Assembly (NCBI GenBank): GCA_016213735.1
Contig: JACQZU010000019.1
Coordinates: 186,001-250,000 of the forward strand
Reading direction: 5' to 3'
Source of the DNA: Acidobacteriota bacterium
GTDB taxonomy: Bacteria > Acidobacteriota > Holophagae > Holophagales > Holophagaceae
Length of the DNA stretch: 64,000 nt
Below, piece after piece: positions 54,427 to 64,000 of the stretch. Numbering within the stretch: position 1 is the first letter of the stretch; the number at the start of each line of letters is the position of its first letter. The notes beneath the pieces were generated by a model. The model was not told the DNA's origin. It saw only the letters and a list, made by a program, of their open reading frames with translations, and ran no database searches. Made by a program: the position numbers and the translations under genes.

Positions 54427-55584
54427 TCAGCCCTGGAAGACCTGTTCAAGGTCGGCCCGGAGGTCCTCCAGGTCCTCCACCCCCACACTGAGCCGCAGCA
54501 GGCTGTCCGTGATCCCGAGGGCCGCCCGCTGGGCCTCGGGAACACTGCCGTGCGTCATGGAGGCAGGGTGGCAGACCAGACTCTCCACCCCCCCCAGGCT
54601 CTCGGCCAGGGCGAAGAGGCGGAAGCGGGCCGCCATGCGCCGGGTCCGTTCCGGATCTCCCGTGTCGAAGCTCACGATGCCGCTGAAGCCCTTCATCTGG
54701 AGCGCCGCCAGGGCGTGCTGGGGATGACTCTCCAGGCCCGGGTAGAAAACCCTGGCCAGGTCCTTCCGCCCTTCCAGCCACCGGGCGAGGGCCAGGGCGC
54801 TGGCGTTGTGGCGCTCCATGCGGAGGTGAAGGGTCTTCGTGCCCCGAAGGATGAGCCAGGATTCCATGGGGCTGAGGATGGCCCCGGCGGCGTTCTGGAG
54901 GAAACGGAGGCGGGACGCCAGATCCTCGCTGGAGGTGACGATCACGCCGCCCACGCTGTCGCTGTGCCCGTTGAGGTACTTGGTGGTGCTGTGCAGCACC
55001 AAGTCCGCCCCCATCGCGAGGGGGAGCTGGTTGAAGGGAGTGGCGAAGGTGTTGTCCACCGCGAGGAGCGCTGGAGAGGCCTTTCGCTGGAGCAGGCTCC
55101 GCACCGCGGGGATGTCGGTGAGGGAGAGCATCGGGTTGGTGGGCGTCTCAAGGAGGACCAGGCGGGTCTCGGGGCGCAGCGCCGCGTCCAGGGCCCCCAG
55201 GTCGCCGGTGTCCACCTGGGTGTAGGCGAGGCCCAGGCGGGTCATGACCTTGTCCACCAGACGGAAGGTGCCGCCGTAGACGTTGTCCCCCAGCACCAGG
55301 TGGTCCCCCGCGGAGAGAAGCTGCAGCAGGGTCTGCACGGCGGCCATGCCGCTGGCGAAGGCGATGCCGTGGGTTCCGCCCTCCAGGGCGGCGAGGTTGG
55401 CCTCCACCGCGTCCCGGGTGGGATTCCGGGTGCGGGCGTACTCGAAGCCCTTGTGCTGGTTCAGCCCCTCCTGCACGTAGGTGGAGGTGAAGAAGACCGG
55501 CGTCATGATGGCCCCGGTCACCGGCTCGGGGCTCTGCCCGGCGTGGATGCATCGGGTGGAGAAGCGGTGGCCGGCGTCGCCCAT
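54427..55584 (-). CDS. Cys/Met metabolism PLP-dependent enzyme (cystathionine synthase/lyase type)
   Basis: This is a 385-residue fold-type I PLP enzyme of the transsulfuration family. Visible marks are the early FEYARTRNPTRDAVE, the cofactor pocket LETPTNPMLSLTDI, the AVDNTFATP loop and the PLP lysine in HSTTKYLNGHSD. The C-terminal SLGGVESLVCHPASMTH is also typical. The sequence does not let me decide between cystathionine gamma-synthase (MetB), gamma-lyase and beta-lyase. No SAM riboswitch fits in the 44 bp to the divergent lipoprotein gene. Confidence 0.92.
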   Translation of the reverse strand: MGDAGHRFSTRCIHAGQSPEPVTGAIMTPVFFTSTYVQEGLNQHKGFEYARTRNPTRDAVEANLAALEGGTHGIAFASGMAAVQTLLQLLSAGDHLVLGDNVYGGTFRLVDKVMTRLGLAYTQVDTGDLGALDAALRPETRLVLLETPTNPMLSLTDIPAVRSLLQRKASPALLAVDNTFATPFNQLPLAMGADLVLHSTTKYLNGHSDSVGGVIVTSSEDLASRLRFLQNAAGAILSPMESWLILRGTKTLHLRMERHNASALALARWLEGRKDLARVFYPGLESHPQHALAALQMKGFSGIVSFDTGDPERTRRMAARFRLFALAESLGGVESLVCHPASMTHGSVPEAQRAALGITDSLLRLSVGVEDLEDLRADLEQVFQG

Positions 55585-55628
55585 GGGATCCTCGCGTGGA
55601 GGTTCTAGAATGAGGGTGGGGAATCCCC

Positions 55629-56045
55629 ATGAGAAGCCTTGCCCTCCTGCCTGTGACCGTGGTCCTGATTTCGTGCGGGGCCGAGAGCCCCGAGGCCCAG
55701 GTCCGCAAGGCCTTCGGGGACGCGGTGAAGGCGGTGGAGGCCGGCGACGCGGCCGGGGCGGTGGAGGTGCTGCACCCTGAATTCCAGGGCCCGGAGGGCA
55801 TGAACAAGGCCGAAGCCCGGGCCTACCTCTTCGGCTGGCTGCGCCAGGAGAAGGTGGGGGTCACGGTGATCGCCCAGCGGCTGGAGCTGAAGGGCCCGGT
55901 GGCCATGCACTCCGCCGACCTCCTCCTCACCGGGCGACGGGGTGGACTGATCCCGGAGGAGTCCTCCCGCCGGACCCTGGTGATCCGATGGGAGCTGCGG
56001 GACAAGCGGTGGAGGATACGGGAGATCAGGACCCCGAACCCTTGA
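55629..56045 (+). CDS. Small lipoprotein with NTF2/SnoaL-like fold
   Basis: This is a 138-residue predicted lipoprotein (VTVVLISC followed by Gly). The mature part is one helix-rich then beta-rich domain, like the DUF4440/NTF2-like superfamily: KAVEAGDAAGAVEVLHPEF is followed by strands ending DKRWRIREIRTP. A ligand-binding or structural role is possible. Its last 20 bp overlap the end of the convergent Ser/Thr kinase gene. The start is supported by a G-rich stretch just upstream. Confidence 0.75.
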   Translation: MRSLALLPVTVVLISCGAESPEAQVRKAFGDAVKAVEAGDAAGAVEVLHPEFQGPEGMNKAEARAYLFGWLRQEKVGVTVIAQRLELKGPVAMHSADLLLTGRRGGLIPEESSRRTLVIRWELRDKRWRIREIRTPNP

Positions 56046-57594
56046 AGGGGCCCCGGCGGCGCAGTCCCTCCCGCCGCAGGGCCTCCACCATGCGCTCGTG
56101 CATTTCCGCAGGTAGCTTCGGGTTCTCCAGTTCCTGCTTCAGCATGGCCCGGTAGCGGGGGAAGGCCAGGAGGGCCCTCGGAGGGACCCCGCTGGCGGGA
56201 AGGGTCTTCAGGCTCTCCTTCATGCCCTCGAAGTCGCCCAACTCATAGAAGGCCACCACCCTCAGGGCGTGGGCACGGGGGTTCCGCGGATCCTCCCGGA
56301 GGAATCGGTCGAGGAAGGCCAGGACGGCCCGGGGGTCCCGGTCCACCGCCTGACCCGCCTCGTCGAGGGTGGCGATGGGCGGTGGCTTGGGTGCAGCTTG
56401 TGCAGGCCGCGGGATCCCGGGGGCCGAAACAGCCTTCGAAGCCGCCGGGGGCGGCCTGTCGACGCTGGAGGTGGAGGCAACCTGGGGAGGGAGACGATCC
56501 TGCGGCCCGGGGGCGGGGTCCTGGGGCGCAGGTGGGGCCGGCGGGGGGGCGGGGACAGGAGAGGGCGCCGAAGCAGGCAAGGTCGCGGGGCCGGCCGCCC
56601 CGGGCCGGGGCCAGAAAAGGAGACCCCCTCCGACCAGGAGGAGCAGGCCCGCGGCGGCGGCGATCCAGGGTCCCCGGCGTGGAAGCGCCGCTCCTGTGGG
56701 GCTCGCTTCATTCTGAACAAGGGTTCCCGCAGGCCGGGCCACGGCCACGGTGGCCTCGCCATCCAGGCCCCGCCAGGTGGGATCCATGGCGGCCCGGAGC
56801 GCCAGGGCCATCTCCCCGGCGCTCTGGAATCGGGCCTCGGGGTCTTTGGCCAGGGCCCGGCAGACGATGGCCCCCACGGAGGGGCTGACCCCCGTGAGCA
56901 CGGCGGGGTCCAGGGGAGGGGGCTGCTCGTGCACGATGCGGTAGAGCACGGTGGCCGTGGTGTCTCCCAGAAAGGGGCGGACGCCGGTGAGGGCCTCGTA
57001 GAGGATGACCCCCACCGCGAACAGGTCCGACCGGGCGTCCGGGCGACCGGTCTGGATGTACTCCGGGGCCATGTAGCCGAAGGTGCCCAGCAGGGTGCCC
57101 GTGCCCGTGAAGTCCGAACCCGAGATGCGGGCGATCCCGAAATCCATGACCTTGGCCAACGGCCGTCCGTTGGGACGCGCCACCCGGATGTTGCTGGGCT
57201 TGATGTCCCGGTGGAGGACCCCGCGGCCATGGGCGAAGGCCAGGCCGTCCAGCACCTGGGCCAGGATGTCCAGCACCTCCCTGGGCGGGAGCAGCTTGCG
57301 GTTCAGCAGGCTGTGCAGGTCGTCCCCGGGCACGAATTCCATCACCAGGTAGAGCAGGCCCTGGTCCTCCCCGAATTCGTGGACCGTCACCAGGTTGGGA
57401 TGGCTCAGGGTGCCCGCCGCCCGGGCCTCGCGGAGAAAGCGTCCCCGGGCCTCGTCGCCCTGGGCGTTGGCGGCCGAGATGGTCTTGATGGCCACCTCCC
57501 GGCCGATCTGGGGATCCCGCCCCAGGTGCACCTCGCCCATGGCTCCCTGCCCGAGGGGCCGGAGGATCTCGTACTTGCCGATGCGCTCGAGCAT
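56026..57594 (-). CDS. PknB-like transmembrane Ser/Thr protein kinase
   Basis: This is a 522-residue kinase. The cytoplasmic catalytic domain (1 to about 265) has the Gly loop LGQGAMGEV, the VAIK lysine, HRDIKPSN, the metal-binding MDFGIA and MAPEY, so it should be active. A single transmembrane helix (WIAAAAGLLLLVGGGLLFW, about 305) is followed by a long Pro/Ala-rich extracytoplasmic linker. The C-terminal helical region resembles a short tetratricopeptide array (NPRAHALRVVAFYELGDFEG). No phosphatase gene is adjacent. The ATG at 57594 directly precedes the Gly-loop strand. Confidence 0.93.
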   Translation of the reverse strand: MLERIGKYEILRPLGQGAMGEVHLGRDPQIGREVAIKTISAANAQGDEARGRFLREARAAGTLSHPNLVTVHEFGEDQGLLYLVMEFVPGDDLHSLLNRKLLPPREVLDILAQVLDGLAFAHGRGVLHRDIKPSNIRVARPNGRPLAKVMDFGIARISGSDFTGTGTLLGTFGYMAPEYIQTGRPDARSDLFAVGVILYEALTGVRPFLGDTTATVLYRIVHEQPPPLDPAVLTGVSPSVGAIVCRALAKDPEARFQSAGEMALALRAAMDPTWRGLDGEATVAVARPAGTLVQNEASPTGAALPRRGPWIAAAAGLLLLVGGGLLFWPRPGAAGPATLPASAPSPVPAPPPAPPAPQDPAPGPQDRLPPQVASTSSVDRPPPAASKAVSAPGIPRPAQAAPKPPPIATLDEAGQAVDRDPRAVLAFLDRFLREDPRNPRAHALRVVAFYELGDFEGMKESLKTLPASGVPPRALLAFPRYRAMLKQELENPKLPAEMHERMVEALRREGLRRRGPFKGSGS

Positions 57595-57908
57595 GGGGGG
57601 CCTGGATCCAGGATAGACGCACCGGGCGGCGGGTTGGTTGAGGGGGGGAGCAGGAATCCGTGGCGATGGAGGGAGGATCGAGGGGCCTTTGGGTCGAAAA
57701 ACGGCCTCGGCCGGGAGCACGGGGGACGAGCACGAAAAAGACCACGAAAAAGACCACGATGGAGCGGCCGTCCCGCATTCGTTTTTCGTTCTCGTTCTCG
57801 TACCACGAAGCCGTGGCCGTGGTCCGTTCTCGAAACACCACTGCGGCCGCGAGGGCAGTGGCCGGCCCCGTCCCCCCCGGGGTTTTCGAAGTCCGCCCCC
57901 TGCGGCCT
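57595..57908. repeat. Non-coding gap with CACGAAAAAGAC repeats
   Basis: This 314-bp gap separates ligA from the kinase gene. Two perfect 12-bp units CACGAAAAAGAC (57731-57754) plus a partial third are followed at about 57777-57815 by TTCGTTTTTCG and CTCGTTCTCGT, roughly an inverted counterpart. A short CCACG/CGTGG hairpin follows near 57812. The architecture parallels the stuttered inverted repeat at 11700-11801. No gene or clear promoter is visible. Confidence 0.6.
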
Positions 57909-59921
<2,013 letters not shown>

Positions 59922-59989
59922 CTAGTTGGAAGCCTCGCCCGGAGCTTCCAGGCGGAGGGTCCAGGGGCGCGGTGGCCCCCCACGGAACC

Positions 59990-61075
59990 TCAACGCACCT
60001 TGGAGAGGTAGCGGATGTTGAGGATCACGCCCAGGGCCAGGAAGAAGGCCAGGGTGCTGCTGCCCCCGTAGGTGAAGAAGGGCAGGGGGATGCCGGTGGT
60101 GGGGACGGCGCCGCTGACCATGCCCACGTTGATGAGGATGTGCAGCCCGAAGATCCCGGCTGCCCCGGCGCAGAAGTAGGCCCCCGCGGCGCTCTTGGCC
60201 TCCTTGGCGATGTCCAGGATGCGCTTGATGAAGACCCCGAAGAGGCCCAGCACCATGAGGACCCCCAGGTAGCCCCGCTCCTCCGCCCACACCGAGAAGA
60301 CGAAGTCCGTGGTCTTGACGGGGAGGAAGTTGAGCTGGGTCTGGGAGCCGCTCATGAAGCCCTGCCCCAGGAGCCCCCCCGACCCGATGGCGATGCGGCT
60401 CTGGTGCACCTGGTAGCCCTTGCCCTTCAGATCCCGGGAGGGATCGAGGAAGGTGAGGATGCGCTCCTTCTGGTAGGGGTGGAGCTTGTACTGCCAGGCC
60501 AGGCCGGAGAGGGCCACGCAGCCCAGCAGGCCGAGGAGGACCCAGCGCCACTTGATGCCCTTCACCAGGGGAACGAAAAGGAAGAGGGGCGTGAAGGTGA
60601 GGGCCACGCCCAGGTCGGGCTGCCGGAGCACGAGGAGCATGGGGAAGCAGATGAGGCCCGCCACCCCCGCCAGCTCCCAGCCCGGGATCTGGTCCGGGGC
60701 CTTGGAGCCCAGGCGGTGGGCCACGAAGAGCAGGGTCATCCACTTCACGAACTCGCTGGGCTGCAGCGTCACGCCCCCCAGGGCCAGCCAGCTCTTCGAC
60801 CCCGCGACGGTCTTCCCGGCCACGAGGACGACCCCAAGGCTCAGGACGCCAACGACGTAGATGGGCAGGCTGTTCCGGAAGAGGCGGCGATGGTCCATCC
60901 CCGCCAGGTAGCCTGCGGCGGCGATGCCCAGGACATTCCACAGGCTCTGCTTGATCCAGAGGTGGGCCTGGGGGGTCCCCACGCCGGCGCTGTACACCGT
61001 GAGGGTTCCCATGACCGCCAGGAGGAGTACGGGCAGGGCGAGCTCCAGCTCCAGGGCCCGGAGGGAGGTCTTCAT
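59990..61075 (-). CDS. rodA: Rod shape-determining SEDS glycosyltransferase
   Basis: This is a 361-residue polytopic peptidoglycan polymerase of the SEDS family, with about ten hydrophobic segments. Conserved blocks include GSKSWLALGGVTLQPSEFVK, then FLPVKTTDFVFSVWAEERGYLG with the catalytic Asp region, and GIPLPFFTYGGSS near the end. It partners PBP2, encoded 7 bp upstream, to build the lateral wall. It is the last gene of the mreC-mreD-mrdA-rodA cluster, so the cell is presumably rod-shaped. Confidence 0.96.
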   Translation of the reverse strand: MKTSLRALELELALPVLLLAVMGTLTVYSAGVGTPQAHLWIKQSLWNVLGIAAAGYLAGMDHRRLFRNSLPIYVVGVLSLGVVLVAGKTVAGSKSWLALGGVTLQPSEFVKWMTLLFVAHRLGSKAPDQIPGWELAGVAGLICFPMLLVLRQPDLGVALTFTPLFLFVPLVKGIKWRWVLLGLLGCVALSGLAWQYKLHPYQKERILTFLDPSRDLKGKGYQVHQSRIAIGSGGLLGQGFMSGSQTQLNFLPVKTTDFVFSVWAEERGYLGVLMVLGLFGVFIKRILDIAKEAKSAAGAYFCAGAAGIFGLHILINVGMVSGAVPTTGIPLPFFTYGGSSTLAFFLALGVILNIRYLSKVR

Positions 61076-61082
61076 GGGCGGC

Positions 61083-62975
61083 TCACGGACCCTCGCCCGG
61101 CCTCAGGCCCGCCTGCCGGGGCCCGGTCTCGAAGGCGTCGGGGATCCGGCCCCCCGGGGGCGGAAGGGGCTTGCGGGGCCGCTCCAGGAACCAGTACTGG
61201 CAGATGCGCCGAGCCAGGGGGGCGGCCGTGTCCGCGCCGAAGCCGGCATTCTCGGCCACCACCGCGAAGGCGATCTGGGGATTCTCCCGGGGCGCGTAGC
61301 CGGCGAAGAGGCTATGGTCCTTGAGGTGCTTGGCCTGCTTCGCGTAGTGGGCCTTGTCCTTGAACTCCGCCACCTGGGCCGTGCCGGTCTTGCCGCAGAT
61401 TTCGATGCCCGGCAGCGCCGCCTTCCGGGCGGTGCCGTAGCGCAGCACGCCGGCCAGGCCCTCGTCCAGCGCGGTCCAGATCCTGGGATCCATGCCCAGG
61501 TCCCGGGGCGCGGGCGGGGGGACCAGGTCCGGGAGGCGGGTCCGGTCGTTCCGGAAGGCGTAGAGAAGGTGGGGGGTCAGCAGCTTTCCCCCGGTGGCGA
61601 TGGCGGCGTAGAAGCGAGCGAGGGAGATCGGCGTCAGGCCGTTCTGTCCCTGCCCGATGGCCACGCTGATCGTTTCCCCGGCGTACCACTTGCGGTCGAT
61701 GGCCCGCTTGGCCGTCCGGGCCTTCCAGTCCCGGCTGGGCACGCGGCTGGGAATCTCATGGGGCAGGTCCACTCCCGTCAGCTCGGTCACCCCGTACCGG
61801 ACGGCGGTGGCGTGGATGTCGTCCACATCCAGCCGCATCCCCAGCTCGTAAAAATAGATGTCGCAGGAATGGGCGATGGCCTGGACCAGGTCCACGGTGC
61901 CGTGGACCCCGTCGCAGCGGAATTCACGGTCGTAGTAGGTCTTCCGGCCCCGGCAGGTGAAGGTGGACTCCGGCGTGATGATCCCCTTCTCCAGGGCGCA
62001 GAGGGCCACGAGGAGCTTGAAGGTGGAGCCGGGGGGGTAGCGGCCTCGGATCGCACGGTTCAGCAGGGGTTTGCTGGGATTCCGGAAGAGGGCGTCGGCC
62101 TGCTGCCGGTCCATGTGGCCCAGGAAGATGTTGGGGTCGAAGGAGGGACTGGAATGCAGGGCCAGGATGCCCCCGTCCCGTAGGTCCAGCACCACCGCGG
62201 CGCCCTGTTCCCCCGCGAAGGCGTCGGCGAGGGTTTTCTGAAGGCCGGCGTCCAGGGTCAGGAAGAGGCTTCGGCCGGGGTTGGGCTCCTTGCCGTCATA
62301 GAGCCTGACCTCCCGTCCCAGGTGGTCCACCAGGATCCTGCGCTGCCCGTCGTTGCCCTTCAGATGTTCGTTGCGGGCAGCTTCGAATCCGGTGCGGCCC
62401 ACGATTTCGCCGAACTGGTAGCGCCCCGGCTCCTTCAGCATGGCGTCGGTGGTCACCTCCCCCACGTAGCCCAGCACGTGGCCGGCCAGCTCGTCCCCCA
62501 GGTAGACCCGGCTGGGAGCGACGACAATGCTCAGGAAGGGGAAGCGGGCACGCAGGCGCTCGGCCATGGCGAGCCCCGCCTCGTCCAGATTGTCCGCCAG
62601 GAGCAGGGCCCGGTTCCCCCCGGAATTCCGGATGGCCTGGACCCTCCGTTTCAGGGCCTCCGGATCGGTGTTCAGCCCGCGGGCCAGTGCCTCGACCGGT
62701 TCGGGTCGGAGGGGCAGGTCCTCCCGCTGGATCACCAGGTGCAACGCGCGCTTGTTGTCCACCAGGCGGTAGCCGTTCCGGTCAAAGATGATGCCCCGCT
62801 GGGCCGGTGAGGTCCGGACCTTCACCGACTGCTGGAGGGCCAGCCGCTGGAGTTCGTTCCTGCGGACCAGCTGGAGCCATCCATAGACCGCCGCCAGGAA
62901 GAGGAAGAAGCCCCAGGCGAAGGTCTGAAGGGTGCCCACCCGTTCCTGCAGGATCCGCCTTTGCCGAGGTTCCAC
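61083..62975 (-). CDS. mrdA: Penicillin-binding protein 2
   Basis: This is a 630-residue monofunctional transpeptidase with an N-terminal membrane anchor (FAWGFFLFLAAVYGWLQLV) and a pedestal region (RGIIFDRNGYRLVDN). The penicillin-binding domain has the active-site Ser in PPGSTFK, the SxN-type motif reading SCD, and KTGT near residue 530. It crosslinks peptidoglycan together with RodA. The GTG start follows GGAGG and lies just after the mreD stop. A Pro/Gly-rich tail ends the protein. Confidence 0.96.
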   Translation of the reverse strand: MEPRQRRILQERVGTLQTFAWGFFLFLAAVYGWLQLVRRNELQRLALQQSVKVRTSPAQRGIIFDRNGYRLVDNKRALHLVIQREDLPLRPEPVEALARGLNTDPEALKRRVQAIRNSGGNRALLLADNLDEAGLAMAERLRARFPFLSIVVAPSRVYLGDELAGHVLGYVGEVTTDAMLKEPGRYQFGEIVGRTGFEAARNEHLKGNDGQRRILVDHLGREVRLYDGKEPNPGRSLFLTLDAGLQKTLADAFAGEQGAAVVLDLRDGGILALHSSPSFDPNIFLGHMDRQQADALFRNPSKPLLNRAIRGRYPPGSTFKLLVALCALEKGIITPESTFTCRGRKTYYDREFRCDGVHGTVDLVQAIAHSCDIYFYELGMRLDVDDIHATAVRYGVTELTGVDLPHEIPSRVPSRDWKARTAKRAIDRKWYAGETISVAIGQGQNGLTPISLARFYAAIATGGKLLTPHLLYAFRNDRTRLPDLVPPPAPRDLGMDPRIWTALDEGLAGVLRYGTARKAALPGIEICGKTGTAQVAEFKDKAHYAKQAKHLKDHSLFAGYAPRENPQIAFAVVAENAGFGADTAAPLARRICQYWFLERPRKPLPPPGGRIPDAFETGPRQAGLRPGEGP

Positions 62976-62976
62976 G

Positions 62977-63453
62977 TCACCTCCAGGAGGGGCGCTTCTG
63001 GAAATGATGGATCAGGGTGCCCCAGAGCGGAACGCTGGCCAGGGCCCAGGCCCAGCCGGTGCCCCAGGGATGGGGGCCGCAGGCCAGGCGCACGGCCCCG
63101 TGCACGGCCAGGGCGTGGAGGGCGGTGAGGGCCGCGAGCTGGGCCCAGCGGATCCACAGGCGGTCCGGGGGCCAGCGCCTGGCGAGGGTGGCCGCGAGCA
63201 CCACCAGGGTGATGTCCGCCCAGGGGGTGCCCCCCACCACCGGGTAGAGACGGAGGGTCCCCTCCAGGATCCAGCCCCCTGCCGCCGCCCAGAGGGCTGC
63301 CAGCAGGAGGTTGGAGGCCTGCGGCGCCAGCCCCAACACCAGGAAGGCATGGAAGACCCCCTGGAGCGAGGGCCAGGGCGCGGTGAAAAAGATGCCGCCG
63401 AGCAGCAGGGTCGCCGCCAGGGAGTGCCGGATGAGGGGGGGAGCGTACCTCAT
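62977..63453 (-). CDS. mreD: Rod shape-determining protein MreD
   Basis: This is a 158-residue integral membrane protein with about five hydrophobic segments. MreD is poorly conserved and is identified mainly by length, topology and position between mreC and mrdA. The fragment WADITLVVLAATLARRW resembles the middle helices of the family. Its ATG overlaps the mreC stop (ATGA), and its own stop lies just before the mrdA start, indicating translational coupling through the cluster. Confidence 0.85.
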   Translation of the reverse strand: MRYAPPLIRHSLAATLLLGGIFFTAPWPSLQGVFHAFLVLGLAPQASNLLLAALWAAAGGWILEGTLRLYPVVGGTPWADITLVVLAATLARRWPPDRLWIRWAQLAALTALHALAVHGAVRLACGPHPWGTGWAWALASVPLWGTLIHHFQKRPSWR

Positions 63454-64000
63454 CGTTTCCCACTGCGGGCTGGATCAGGTTTGGCGGAACCCTGGCCCGG
63501 GGGCTCGATTTCGAGGGGGGGTTCCGCGGGGAGGACGAAAACCAGGTGGAGCCGGTCCAGGGGGGCGGCCAGGCCCACCTCCACCCCCAGCTCCGAGCCC
63601 CGGGTCCACACCTGGACCACGTGGCCGACCAGCAGGCCCCTGGGGAAGACCCGGTCCAATCCCGAGGTGAAGACCGCCTCCCCCACCTGGACGACCTCCT
63701 GGGAGCTGATGTAGCGGATCTCCGCCCTCCCCGGGCCGGTGCCCTGCAGCACCCCCGTGGCCCGGCTGCGGGCGAGCATGACCCCGGTGGAGGCGTTGTA
63801 GGCGTCCAGGGGCAGGACGCTGGCCTGCTGCGGGGAGGCGGACCAGATCCGGCCGACCACCCCTTCCGCCGCGATCACGCCCTGATCCGGGAGGAGGCTG
63901 GGACCCAGGGCCGGCTCGATCACCATGCCGCTGAAGGGCGCCTTCCGGTTGTTCACCACGATCCGGGCCGCCCTGAGGTCCAGCCCCACCATGGGCTTCA
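63450..64000 (-). CDS. mreC: Rod shape-determining protein MreC (partial, 5' end off window)
   Basis: At least 183 C-terminal residues are visible, and the reading frame continues past the right edge. The beta-rich periplasmic core is recognisable: ARIVVNNRKAP, GVIAAEGVVGRIWSA, SVLPLDAYNASTGVML and VVQVGEAVFTSGLDRVFPRGL. These match the MreC domain that scaffolds PBP2. A charged tail (QGSAKPDPARSGKR) ends the protein. It is the first visible gene of the mreC-mreD-mrdA-rodA unit. Confidence 0.92.
   Translation of the reverse strand, partial: KPMVGLDLRAARIVVNNRKAPFSGMVIEPALGPSLLPDQGVIAAEGVVGRIWSASPQQASVLPLDAYNASTGVMLARSRATGVLQGTGPGRAEIRYISSQEVVQVGEAVFTSGLDRVFPRGLLVGHVVQVWTRGSELGVEVGLAAPLDRLHLVFVLPAEPPLEIEPPGQGSAKPDPARSGKR

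Noticed and set aside
55585-55628. A SAM riboswitch upstream of the Cys/Met PLP enzyme
   Set aside because: Only 44 bp separate it from the divergent lipoprotein gene, too short for a SAM riboswitch.

Overview
The window is about 64 kb of GC-rich bacterial chromosome, densely packed with genes. It has a Gram-negative envelope gene set: RseP, DsbD, a PpiD-like foldase, GmhA, lipoproteins, and Oar-type TonB-dependent receptors carrying an N-terminal carboxypeptidase-regulatory-like domain. Together with the mix of acidobacterial-looking proteins this suggests an Acidobacteriota member, most likely class Holophagae (Geothrix/Holophaga-like). That placement is inference, since no rRNA is present. 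I see no tRNA, rRNA, CRISPR array, transposase or prophage, so this looks like core chromosome with a few accessory insertions.

Layout. Positions 1-7033 hold a partial FolD-like gene, nth, a membrane/P460-type cytochrome fusion, an exported M49 peptidase and an unusual MglA GTPase-PAS-pseudokinase-receiver fusion. Positions 7258-11685 form an envelope and isoprenoid operon (uppS-cdsA-dxr-rseP) whose 5' end carries a duplicated start region. Then come smpB, a diguanylate cyclase-hemerythrin, a DedA protein and a large secreted metzincin lipoprotein (to 17967). Positions 18086-24841 hold gmhA/DUF4124/hemW, a TlpA-like protein, an attenuator-controlled DAHP synthase and dsbD. Positions 24886-29960 form an operon of an HD hydrolase, a PTPS-III-type pterin enzyme, a polysaccharide deacetylase and ftsK. 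Positions 29964-38751 hold an orphan response regulator, a kelch lipoprotein, a glycosyltransferase pair, a PpiD-like foldase, a lone Dpp/Opp-type ATPase and serS.

Positions 38858-49965 are the main accessory feature. There are two paralogous three-gene cassettes, each reading small beta-barrel, then TonB-dependent receptor, then second small beta-barrel, all on the minus strand. Each is preceded by an AT-rich region and followed by a hairpin. A redoxin-like gene and an asparaginase gene lie between them. Positions 50359-59912 hold a response regulator with a conserved partner, a CYTH protein, a Cys/Met-metabolism PLP enzyme, a Ser/Thr kinase and ligA. The right edge is the cell-shape cluster mreC-mreD-mrdA-rodA, with mreC running off the window.

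Points most worth following up: (1) a Phe-codon leader peptide with mutually exclusive hairpins upstream of DAHP synthase; (2) the duplicated outer-membrane cassettes; (3) the MglA fusion, whose histidine-kinase part has lost its catalytic motifs; (4) a triplicated uppS start, in which the best ribosome-binding site belongs to the outermost copy; (5) a dispersed palindromic repeat showing a compensatory base-pair change.
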